Notes under the pieces: model-generated
Seen by the model: the letters and a program-made list of their open reading frames with translations, nothing else
Told to the model about the DNA's origin: nothing
Databases searched by the model: none
Shown: piece after piece, positions 1 through 6,592 of the stretch
Layout of the letters: each line of letters opens with the position of its first letter
How positions within the stretch are numbered: position 1 is the first letter of the stretch
Translations under genes and position numbers: made by a program
Origin: Planctomycetota bacterium
Lineage (GTDB): Bacteria > Planctomycetota > UBA1135
DNA length: 8,857 bases
Reading direction: 5' to 3'
Assembly (NCBI GenBank): GCA_027021325.1
Contig: JALUUN010000403.1
Span: 1-8,857 of the forward strand

Positions 1-1
1 G

Positions 2-298
2 GAGCTCTGGGCCGAGGTCTTCCTCTATGTCGAGAGCCGGCGCATGGACCAGGACTGGTCCGACATGGACGCCTATGTGGCCTGGCCGGGCTTGCGCGAG
101 CCCGAGGAGCACACCCCCGTCAAGCTGGTGCGCAACCTGGTCCACAACCTGCGCCTCGGCGGGCCCGGCTGGAAGTACCCGCGGGAAAGCCTCTACCCGC
201 GCCTGCCCGTCCTGCTCGGAGCCACCCGGCGCCACGGTTCCGAAGACTGGGAGCAGGACAGCCGGCGCTTTCTCGAACTCTGGAACCGCTTCAACTGA
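2..298 (+). CDS. C-terminal fragment of an unrecognised protein (5' end outside window)
   Basis: The frame starting at base 2 is open from the window edge to TGA at 296-298 and gives about 98 residues. Codon use is like the downstream genes, with C or G at most third positions, so this is very likely the real 3' end of a gene that began upstream. The product is soluble-looking, with no membrane segment. It is rich in Trp, Arg, Glu and Asp, with short stretches such as KLVRNLVHNLRLGG and GGPGWKYPRE, and ends in ELWNRFN. I do not recognise a family. A glycosyltransferase or other cluster enzyme is a reasonable guess from context only. An internal ATG at base 44 lies in the same frame, but nothing suggests that it is the true start. 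The gap to the next gene is 17 bases, so it probably belongs to the same operon. Confidence 0.7.
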   Translation, partial: ELWAEVFLYVESRRMDQDWSDMDAYVAWPGLREPEEHTPVKLVRNLVHNLRLGGPGWKYPRESLYPRLPVLLGATRRHGSEDWEQDSRRFLELWNRFN

Positions 299-302
299 GG
301 CT

Positions 303-307
303 GAGGA
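303..307 (+). promoter_or_regulatory. Shine-Dalgarno site for the APH-like kinase
   Basis: The bases GAGGA sit 8 bases upstream of GTG at 316. This is the only well-spaced Shine-Dalgarno-like site before any gene start in the window. It supports the GTG as the start and suggests an independent ribosome entry at this point in the operon. Confidence 0.5.
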
Positions 308-315
308 ATAGCGCC

Positions 316-1251
316 GTGACCGATCCGCGCCGAGGCTGGAGCCTGGAGTCCGTCGCCGCAGGCCTGGGCATGGAGCTGGAGGGCCTGGACCTCATCCAGG
401 AGAACCAGTACTGCTGGATCCTGCGCGCCTGGAGCGGCGGCGAGCCCCTGATCGTCAAGCAGTACAAGGGGAAGGATCCCTCCCTGATGCTGACCGAGGC
501 CGCCGGCCTGGAGATGTACCGCAATCTGGTCGAGGGGGATCCCGCCTGGATCGCCGCCGGCTGTCTGCGCGCCGCTCCGGAGCACAACCTCATCGCCATC
601 GAATTCGTCCCCGGCGAGTGCTTCAGCGACCTGGTGTACCGAGGCCGGCGCGACGCCGATGCGCGACGCCGCTCCCTGCAGGTCATGGAGCGTCTCGGCG
701 ACTTCCTGCAGCGCCTGCGCCGGGAGACCGCCCGCCCCGGCGAGGCCCTGGATCCCTGGATCTTCGAGTACCTCGAGTACACCTCGGCCCGGCTCCAGGA
801 CATCCCCCTGTTCGGCCGCATGCTCTTCGCCCATGCCCGCGCGGAGGCCCGGGAGCTGATCCAGGATCTCCAAGCAGCGTCTCCGGTCCCGAGCGCGGTC
901 CATGGCGACTTCGTGTTCCGCAACATGCACGTGGACGGCGAGCGTGCCGGCTTGATCGACTTCGCCAACACGCTCAGCCACGGGCACGTCCTCCACGATC
1001 TCTACAACCTCTACTTCGCCCTGCAGAACATGGCGCTCCCCGGCTCCTTCCGGATGCAGCTCTGGGAGGCCTTCCAGCGCGGACTCGGAGAGCTGGAGGA
1101 GCCCGACGCCGCCCACCGCTTCTTCCACGAGTGGCATCGCCGGCGCTGGCTGATGCTCAAGATCCTCGGCCGCCACCCGAAGGACTGGCTGCAGGCGGCG
1201 CGCGGCGCTGCGGGTTTCGCCCGGCCCTGGGGCACCCGCCGGGCCGGCTGA
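316..1251 (+). CDS. APH-fold small-molecule kinase in a polysaccharide cluster
   Basis: A 311-residue protein of the aminoglycoside phosphotransferase/choline kinase-like fold, predicted to move the ATP gamma-phosphate to a hydroxyl in the cytoplasm. The N-lobe shows IVKQY with the likely ATP-binding Lys48, followed by a helix with Glu61 as the probable salt-bridge partner. The hinge region reads AIEFVPGE (about 94-101). The C-lobe has the Brenner-type catalytic motif HGDFVFRN with His196, Asp198 and Asn203, then GLIDFAN with the metal-binding Asp215. All key catalytic residues therefore look intact, while the glycine-rich loop is weak, as is common in this fold. The start is GTG with a good GAGGA site. 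It lies 17 bases after the preceding gene and 12 before the polymerase gene, in operon spacing. Members of this fold act on antibiotics, choline, sugars and LPS cores. Given the neighbours, a sugar, lipid-linked glycan or alcohol substituent is more likely than an antibiotic, but that is inference and the substrate is unknown. Confidence 0.85.
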   Translation: MTDPRRGWSLESVAAGLGMELEGLDLIQENQYCWILRAWSGGEPLIVKQYKGKDPSLMLTEAAGLEMYRNLVEGDPAWIAAGCLRAAPEHNLIAIEFVPGECFSDLVYRGRRDADARRRSLQVMERLGDFLQRLRRETARPGEALDPWIFEYLEYTSARLQDIPLFGRMLFAHARAEARELIQDLQAASPVPSAVHGDFVFRNMHVDGERAGLIDFANTLSHGHVLHDLYNLYFALQNMALPGSFRMQLWEAFQRGLGELEEPDAAHRFFHEWHRRRWLMLKILGRHPKDWLQAARGAAGFARPWGTRRAG

Positions 1252-1263
1252 CCCCGTCGCCTC

Positions 1264-2721
1264 ATGATCGGGATCGCGGTTTCGACCTCCTCCCTGGCGT
1301 GGATCTTCGTGTTCCTCGCCGGAGTTCCGGCGGTGACCGGGCTCCTGTTCCTCTTTCCGCAGCGCAAGCGCCTGTTCCTGGGCCTCCTGGCCTTCGTCGT
1401 CTGCCACGTCAAGAAGCCCTGGTACATGGAGGTGTTCTTCGAGAACTACCGGGGTGTGGACCGGGGCTTCGGCGTGACCATGGCCGACCTTCTGTTCTTC
1501 GGGATGGGCCTGTGGCTTGTCCTGGGCGGACAGAGGGGGAAGCACCGGCTGGTCTTCTGGCCCTGGAACATGGGGCCCTACGTGCTCCTGACCCTGATCG
1601 GCGCGGCCTCCCTGATCGGCAGCGCGGTCCCCTACTACGGCCTCTTCACCCTGCACAAGTTCCTGCGGGGCATGGTCCTCTACTGGGTGGTCGTGAACAT
1701 GGTGCGCGACCGCGAGGATCTCTTCGCCGTCCTGCGCGGGCTCTTCGCCTCCTCGGTCTTCCAGCTGTGGATGGTGCTCTACGGCAAGTATGTGACCGGC
1801 GAGTATGTGAACCGCGTGGTCGGCTCCTTTCCGCACCCGAACAGCCTGGCGATGTACGTGGACGTCATCACACCCATCGCCCTGGCGGTCCTCCTGGTGA
1901 GTTCCGGCCGCAAGTGGATGGACGTCCTGGCGGCGGCAGCGGTCATGGCCGGCGTCGTCTGTGTCATCTTCACCAAGTCGCGGGCCGCCCTGGCCATCAT
2001 GAGCCTGACCCTGGTGATGGCACCGCCCATCACCTTCCTCCTCAAGCCGAGCAAGCGCCAGGTGGGGCTCATGGCCGCCGGCCTCGTGGTCCTGAGCGCC
2101 ATCGGCGCGATGGCCGCGCCCAAGATCATCAAGCGCTTCAACGAGGCGCCAAAGGAGAGCGCCGAGACCCGCGTCTACTTCAACCACGCAGCCCTGGCCA
2201 TGGCCGCCGACCATCCCCTGGGCACGGGCCTGAACAGCTACTCCTGGATGCTCGCCAATACCCACTACTACTGGTACGTCTATCCCGACAAGCGCAAGGA
2301 GGTCGATAATCCGCGGGAGTTCCGTTACAGCAAACACGGCGTCAGCCGCCTCGGCACCTGCCACCACATCTATCTCCTGTTCGCCGCGGAGACCGGCTGG
2401 ATCGGCATGTACGTCTTCCTGCTCTGGATCTCCCGCTTCTTGCTGTTCAATCTGGTCTGGTTCTTCCGTGCCCGGGACCGGCTGCTGAAGGCCATCCTCC
2501 TGGGCATGCTTCTCGGCTTCTGGACCCTGCACACCCAAGGGCTCCTGGAGTGGATCTTCCGCCAGACGGCGGTCTTCTACGAGTTCTTCCTGGTCTCCGG
2601 AACCCTGGTCGCCATGCGGCGCATGATTCCCATGGTCCACGCCCCCCTGTGGAAGCGCTTGCTGCACGGCCTCTACCAGACGGTCCCGCCACCTTCGCGC
2701 CCGATCCCCGCTCGCGCATGA
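1264..2721 (+). CDS. O-antigen polymerase/ligase family membrane protein (Wzy/WaaL superfamily)
   Basis: A 485-residue multi-pass inner-membrane protein, with roughly ten or more hydrophobic helices from the N-terminus to about residue 460. It matches the Wzy_C/O-antigen ligase superfamily, which uses undecaprenyl-linked glycans in the periplasm either to polymerise repeat units or to transfer chains to an acceptor. Visible motifs in order are FPHPNSLAMY (189-198), TKSRAAL (237-243) at the end of a helix, DHPLGTGLNSY (316-326) and CHHIYLLFAAETGWIG (366-381). The last two are the hallmark HP-x-G-x-G and His-x3-Leu elements around the large periplasmic loop. The loop between them is rich in Tyr, Trp and charged residues. 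The start ATG has no visible Shine-Dalgarno and follows the kinase by 12 bases. The stop overlaps the flippase start as ATGA, which implies translational coupling. Sequence alone does not separate polymerase from ligase. Its place beside a Wzx-like flippase and a Wzz-like co-polymerase favours polymerase. Confidence 0.88.
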   Translation: MIGIAVSTSSLAWIFVFLAGVPAVTGLLFLFPQRKRLFLGLLAFVVCHVKKPWYMEVFFENYRGVDRGFGVTMADLLFFGMGLWLVLGGQRGKHRLVFWPWNMGPYVLLTLIGAASLIGSAVPYYGLFTLHKFLRGMVLYWVVVNMVRDREDLFAVLRGLFASSVFQLWMVLYGKYVTGEYVNRVVGSFPHPNSLAMYVDVITPIALAVLLVSSGRKWMDVLAAAAVMAGVVCVIFTKSRAALAIMSLTLVMAPPITFLLKPSKRQVGLMAAGLVVLSAIGAMAAPKIIKRFNEAPKESAETRVYFNHAALAMAADHPLGTGLNSYSWMLANTHYYWYVYPDKRKEVDNPREFRYSKHGVSRLGTCHHIYLLFAAETGWIGMYVFLLWISRFLLFNLVWFFRARDRLLKAILLGMLLGFWTLHTQGLLEWIFRQTAVFYEFFLVSGTLVAMRRMIPMVHAPLWKRLLHGLYQTVPPPSRPIPARA

Positions 2722-4277
2722 GCACCTCCGCCGCCGCCGCCGCACCCTCGCGCGCCACCCGCGCCGCGACGATCCTGGTCAACACCCTGTCCAGCTACCT
2801 GCGGGACGTCGTCGACATCCTCACCTTCCTGGTCCTGACGCCGTTCCTGATCCAGGTCCTGGGCAAGGAGACCTTCGGCCTCTGGTCCCTCATCTGGTCG
2901 GTGGTCAGCCTCTTCGCCCTCGCCGACATGGGCTTCGGGACCTCGGTGGTCAAGTACGTCGCCGACGCCCGCGGCCGCGGCGACACCGAGCGCTTGACCC
3001 GGGTGGTAAGCACCATGTTCTGGGTCTACACCGGGCTGGGCACGGTGCTCATGGGCCTGGTGGGCGTGGGCATGGTCTTCCTGCCGCAGGCCTTCGACAT
3101 CCCGCCGGCCCAGGCCGATGCTGCCCGCATGGTCCTCCTGCTCCTCGGCCTGCGCTCCGCCCTGTGCATGCCCCTGGGCCTGTTCCGCGGTGTCCTCAAC
3201 GGCTTCCAGCGCATCCGCGTGGCCAACCTCTACAAGGTTCTGGCCTCGATCCTCTACTTCGGCGGCGTCCTCCTGATCCTCTCCCGGGTGCGCGACATCC
3301 GCATGCTCGCCTGGATCAACCTCTGCATGGGCGTCCTGCCCATGCTGGCCATGATGCTGCACGCCCGGGCGACCCTCCCCGGCGTGTCCATCAGCCCGCG
3401 CCACTTCCGCCTGTCCCTGGTGCGCGAGCTTTCCGGCTTCAGTCTCTACTTCTTCCTGATCCAGATCTCGGCCCTGATCTACACGCGGGTGGACTCGATC
3501 GTCATCCAGACCTCCCTCGGTCTGGAGGCGGTCGCGGTGTACACGATCGCCATCCGCCTGAGCGACAAGGCCGGCCAGTTCTGCAACCAGTTGACGCGCA
3601 CCCTGACCCCGGTGGTGGCCGAGCTGCACGGCGCCGGCGACCGCGAGCGGGTGATCTCGGTATGGATGCGCGGCGCCCGCTACGCCACGGCCTTCGCTCT
3701 GCCCCTCCTCCTGGGCCTCGCGGTCCTGGCCCGGCCTCTGATCGAGGCCTGGGCCGGAGAGGGCTTCGAGGGCGCGGTCCTCTGTTGCCGCCTCCTGGTC
3801 GCGGCGACCCTGGTCGCGGTGGTCCACGGCAACACGAACAACCTCCTGAGCATGGTGGGCCAGCACCGCTTCCTGGCCCTGGCCATGCTCCTCAGCCAGG
3901 CCGTGAACGTGCTTCTGTCCCTGGTCCTGGTCCGCTTCCTCGGTCTGGCCGGCGTCGCCCTCGCCACCCTCCTGGTCCAGATCCCGCTCTCCGCCGGCGC
4001 CGTCCAGGGCCGGGCCGGGCGCCTCTACGACTTCCCGAGGCGGCGCTTCTACGGCAAGGTCCTGGGCCCCAGCCTCCTGCCGGCCCTGGGGATGCTGGCC
4101 TTCCTGGCCGGCCTCCAGGCCCTGGCCCCGGTCTCGGGTCTCCTCGGCGTCGCCGCCGCCGAGGCCCTGGCCTGCGCTCTCTTCTGGGGGCTCTTCTGGG
4201 CGGTCGGGCTGTCCCCCAGCGAGCGCCAGACCCTGGGAGAACGCCTGCGCAGGCGCCTGCCAGGGCGCCGGAGCTGA
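2718..4277 (+). CDS. wzx: Wzx-like polysaccharide flippase (MOP superfamily)
   Basis: A 519-residue polytopic protein of the polysaccharide biosynthesis/oligosaccharide flippase family (MOP/MATE-like superfamily), expected to move undecaprenyl-pyrophosphate-linked repeat units across the inner membrane. The hydrophobic pattern suggests 12 to 14 helices. The N-terminal repeat shows the familiar succession TPFLIQVLGKETFGLWSL (41-58) followed by ADMGFGTSVVKYVA (69-82). A second half begins near LSGFSLYFFLIQISALIYTR, with VDSIVIQ after it, as expected for the duplicated bundle. The C-terminus is short and Arg-rich. The frame is open upstream to 2550, but ATG 2718 is chosen because it forms an ATGA overlap with the polymerase stop, places the first helix at the usual distance from the N-terminus and avoids a 168-base overlap. 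The first residues include a short Ala run. No Shine-Dalgarno is visible, so re-initiation after the polymerase gene is likely. The family call is firm; the transported glycan is unknown. Confidence 0.88.
   Translation: MSTSAAAAAPSRATRAATILVNTLSSYLRDVVDILTFLVLTPFLIQVLGKETFGLWSLIWSVVSLFALADMGFGTSVVKYVADARGRGDTERLTRVVSTMFWVYTGLGTVLMGLVGVGMVFLPQAFDIPPAQADAARMVLLLLGLRSALCMPLGLFRGVLNGFQRIRVANLYKVLASILYFGGVLLILSRVRDIRMLAWINLCMGVLPMLAMMLHARATLPGVSISPRHFRLSLVRELSGFSLYFFLIQISALIYTRVDSIVIQTSLGLEAVAVYTIAIRLSDKAGQFCNQLTRTLTPVVAELHGAGDRERVISVWMRGARYATAFALPLLLGLAVLARPLIEAWAGEGFEGAVLCCRLLVAATLVAVVHGNTNNLLSMVGQHRFLALAMLLSQAVNVLLSLVLVRFLGLAGVALATLLVQIPLSAGAVQGRAGRLYDFPRRRFYGKVLGPSLLPALGMLAFLAGLQALAPVSGLLGVAAAEALACALFWGLFWAVGLSPSERQTLGERLRRRLPGRRS
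2728..2742 (+). repeat. CCG trinucleotide repeat (5 units) at the flippase start
   Basis: Five perfect CCG units lie in codons 4-9 of the flippase and encode part of an Ala run just before the first membrane helix. A change by whole units would keep the frame, so any length variation would only alter the Ala count. It may be simple GC-rich codon use rather than a functional tract. Confidence 0.4.
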
Positions 4278-4377
4278 GTGCCCCCAGGACGCCCCGGACC
4301 TTCAGCCGCTTCCGCCGCCCGGCCGATGGAAGGAGACGGATCCCCAGCCGTCCTCACCGGCTGCAGGCACCAGGCCC
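4278..4377 (+). other. 100-base gap with an orphan Shine-Dalgarno-like AAGGAGA
   Basis: This is the longest stretch without a gene in the window. A strong Shine-Dalgarno-like AAGGAGA lies at 4330-4336, but no ATG, GTG or TTG follows at normal spacing. The nearest start used by the downstream gene is GTG at 4378, about 41 bases on. I see no convincing sigma-70 or sigma-54 promoter and no hairpin followed by a T run. The frame of the downstream gene is open through the gap but holds no start codon, so its N-terminus cannot be extended with a standard start. The gap may hold a leader or the remains of an older start. Confidence 0.4.
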
Positions 4378-6591
4378 GTGACCGCGACCCCGACCCTTTC
4401 CCCCCCCGAGGCGGCGCCTCCGCCGGCGGCTGCCGCCGATGGCGCCACCGAAGGCGGTCAGCTCCCCTTCGACCCGATCACCCTCCTGATCGGGCTCTGG
4501 CGCCGCAAGTGGTTTGCCCTGGCGGGCTTCGCCGGCAGCCTCGCCCTGGCCGTGGTCCTGGCCCAGCGCCTGGGGACCCAGATCTACGAGTCCACGACCA
4601 CAATGATGTTCACGGCCGACCCGCGGGCCATCGAGGCCGGTTTCTACAAGACGCCGGACCTCGAGACCCAGGTGGCCATGATCGAGCTCGAAAGCCACCT
4701 GGAGAGGATCCGGGAAAGGCTGGAGCTCCCCGCCTCGATCGGCGCGCTCCGCGGAGCCATCGAGGCCTGGATCGCCGAGGACACGAACCTGGTCCACATC
4801 CAGGGGAACTGGCCCGAGCCGGAACTGGCCGCCTCCATCGCCAACACGACGCGCGAGGTCTTTCTCCAGAGCCTCGTGGACATCCGCTCGCGGGAGGCCC
4901 AGCGGCTGGCGGAGAGCCTGGAGAGCCGCCTCGAGGAGGTGGACCGGGAGCTGGCCGAGGCCGACGCCGCCCTCGGCGACTTCACCATCGAGCACCGGAT
5001 CGTGAACCTCGACCAGGAAGCGCAGTGGCTCCTGGAGGAGTTCTCGAACGTCTCGGTCCTCCTGCAACAGGCAAAGATCGAGAAGGAGACCACGGATCTC
5101 CAGCTCCTGAACCTGGAGCGCATCATGCGCGAGGTCCAGCACAAGCTGGAGCAGGAGGCGGAGCAGAACAGTGCGGCCATGGAGTCCGTGACCATCGCGA
5201 ACATCCGCGCCGAGCGGACCCGCGAACGCATCCGCGAGAGCCAGGAAATCGAGATCAACGCCGCCCTCCTGGCCCAGGCCGAGCTCGAGTACCAGCGCAA
5301 GAAGCGGCTCTTCGCCGAGGGGCTGATCCCGGCCGCGGAAATGGAGGACGCCAAGGCTGCCTACGAGACGCAGGTCGCACGCACGGTGTACAGCGACGAG
5401 GTGCGCAACCTGAAGAAGGAGCTGGCACGCCTGGACGAGCAGATCATTCCCCAGAACGGGGGCCGGACCGCAGCCAGCGCGCCGATCATGGAGAACTTCA
5501 TGTTGCGCTCCATTGACCTGGAGCTGCAGGCGGCCTCGCTGGCCAAGAAGGTCGAGATCTACGAGAAGCACCTGGAGCGCTTGAGCCGCAAACTGGACCG
5601 CTTGCCGGGCGTCACCAAGCGCTACATCAGCCTGAAGCGGCGCGTCACCTCGGCGGAGAACGAGAAGAGCACCCTGGAGAGCCGCCTGGTCGAAGTCCGG
5701 CGCCTGGCGGCGGACCAGACCCCATACTTCACGACCATCAACGAAGCCGAGGTACCCCTCACGCCGAGTGAGTCGAACAAGAAGCTGATCGCCATCGCCG
5801 TGGCCATGCTCGGCTTCATGTTCTCCTTCTCGAGCGTGGTCCTGGCCACGGTCCTGGACACGACCTTCAAGTCGCAGGCGGACGTGCGTACCCGCACCCG
5901 CCTGAAGTGCCTCGGCGACCTGCCGCGCCTGGGCCGGAAGGAGGAGATGTTCCCGGAGGAGGGGGATCCGACCCTCCTGGAGGAGTTCAAGGGCATCGCC
6001 CGCCTGGTGCGCCGGGCCCTGCCCCGGCACGGCGGACGCCTCCTCGTGACCAGCGCCGAGGACCAGGAGGGGCGCTCCTCCGTCGCCGCCTGTCTGGCCA
6101 TCGCCCTGGGCCGGCGGGACGAGCGGGTCCTGGTCATCGACGGCCAGGTCCGCGGCGGCCACGAAAGCCCTCTGGAGCACCGGCGCCTGGACGAGGAGGG
6201 CCGGCGCCCGGGCCTTCCCGAGTACCTCTCCTACGAATGCGCCGACTGGCGCGAGACGCCCTCGCCCACGGAGTACCCGGGGGTCGAGTTCATCGGCAGC
6301 CGCGGGCGCATGGCCCTCAGCGACCTCCTCGCCTCGCACCGCATGGGCCAGCTCCTGGAGGAGGCGGGGGACACCTACTCCCTGATCGTGGTGGACGGCC
6401 CGCCGGTCCTGCCCTTCGCCGACGCTGAACTCCTGGCCGACCAGGTGGACGCGATCCTCTTCGTGATCCGCGCCAACAAGACGCCTCCCGGCGAGGTGAA
6501 GCGCAGCATCCTCAAGCTGCGCGAAGCCGGCAAGCCGATCCTCGGCGTGGTCCTCAACCAGGTCCATCCGCTCTACGCCGACCGCGACTGA
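4378..6591 (+). CDS. Wzz/Wzc-like polysaccharide co-polymerase with degenerate BY-kinase domain
   Basis: A 737-residue inner-membrane protein related to Wzc/GumC-type co-polymerases, which control chain length and export. Order: a Pro/Ala-rich cytoplasmic N-terminus (1-30); FDPITLLIGLWRRKW and the first membrane helix (about 45-64); a long periplasmic coiled-coil region (about 160-440); the conserved LPGVTKRYISLKRRV segment (409-423); EVPLTPSESNKK with Pro460 and Pro463; the second membrane helix (470-492); and a cytoplasmic P-loop domain (about 494-737). The kinase motifs are eroded. Walker A reads QEGRSS, with Arg566 where Lys is expected. Walker A' reads VIDGQVR, with Gln590 for the second Asp. 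The oligomerisation helix reads E535-E-F-K-G-I-A rather than E-x2-R-x2-R. The tail after LNQV has one tyrosine (Tyr733) and no Tyr cluster. Walker B, IVVDGPP with Asp673, is kept. Catalytic autophosphorylation is therefore doubtful. Residues 307-325 resemble a membrane-fusion-protein hairpin tip. The start is GTG with no nearby Shine-Dalgarno and is the least certain start in the window. The stop is 1 base before the next gene. Confidence 0.85.
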   Translation: MTATPTLSPPEAAPPPAAAADGATEGGQLPFDPITLLIGLWRRKWFALAGFAGSLALAVVLAQRLGTQIYESTTTMMFTADPRAIEAGFYKTPDLETQVAMIELESHLERIRERLELPASIGALRGAIEAWIAEDTNLVHIQGNWPEPELAASIANTTREVFLQSLVDIRSREAQRLAESLESRLEEVDRELAEADAALGDFTIEHRIVNLDQEAQWLLEEFSNVSVLLQQAKIEKETTDLQLLNLERIMREVQHKLEQEAEQNSAAMESVTIANIRAERTRERIRESQEIEINAALLAQAELEYQRKKRLFAEGLIPAAEMEDAKAAYETQVARTVYSDEVRNLKKELARLDEQIIPQNGGRTAASAPIMENFMLRSIDLELQAASLAKKVEIYEKHLERLSRKLDRLPGVTKRYISLKRRVTSAENEKSTLESRLVEVRRLAADQTPYFTTINEAEVPLTPSESNKKLIAIAVAMLGFMFSFSSVVLATVLDTTFKSQADVRTRTRLKCLGDLPRLGRKEEMFPEEGDPTLLEEFKGIARLVRRALPRHGGRLLVTSAEDQEGRSSVAACLAIALGRRDERVLVIDGQVRGGHESPLEHRRLDEEGRRPGLPEYLSYECADWRETPSPTEYPGVEFIGSRGRMALSDLLASHRMGQLLEEAGDTYSLIVVDGPPVLPFADAELLADQVDAILFVIRANKTPPGEVKRSILKLREAGKPILGVVLNQVHPLYADRD
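4400..4407 (+). repeat. C8 homopolymer near the 5' end of the co-polymerase gene
   Basis: Eight consecutive C bases fall in codons 8-10 of the co-polymerase (Ser-Pro-Pro). Loss of one C would send the reading frame to a TGA within roughly 30 codons. Gain of one would move it into the frame that stays open to 5516 but encodes an unrelated Arg/Pro-rich product. Such a tract could be a slippage site for on/off switching, or simply a place where sequencing or assembly errors occur. Confidence 0.45.
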
Positions 6592-6592
6592 G

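Noticed and set aside
316..1251. Reading the APH-fold protein as an aminoglycoside-resistance gene
   Set aside because: The fold is shared by many kinases. The polysaccharide-cluster context, and the absence of any mobile-element signature nearby, argue against an acquired resistance gene.
1786..1815. Imperfect 15-base tandem repeat (AAGTATGTGACCGGC / GAGTATGTGAACCGC) in the polymerase gene
   Set aside because: Two degenerate copies only, explained by the similar peptides KYVTG and EYVNR. No sign of a functional repeat.
618..2309. A 563-codon + strand open frame spanning the kinase and polymerase genes in another frame
   Set aside because: The product is Pro/Arg/Gly-rich without motifs and crosses two real genes, so it is an off-frame reading of high-GC coding DNA.
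193..2745. An 850-codon open frame on the minus strand opposite the kinase and polymerase genes
   Set aside because: It is rich in Asp, Glu, His, Gln, Arg and Gly with no recognisable domain, and lies opposite genes with clear family motifs. Strong C/G third-position bias on the + strand removes stops from this antisense frame.
2673..3866. A 397-codon minus-strand open frame opposite the flippase
   Set aside because: Low-complexity Glu/Asp/His/Gln/Gly composition and complete overlap with a clear membrane transporter show it is a shadow.
4278..5516. A + strand open frame of 412 codons starting right after the flippase stop
   Set aside because: After the first 33 codons it overlaps the co-polymerase in another frame and is Arg/Pro/Gly-rich with no domain. 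Its first part is only of interest in connection with the C8 tract.
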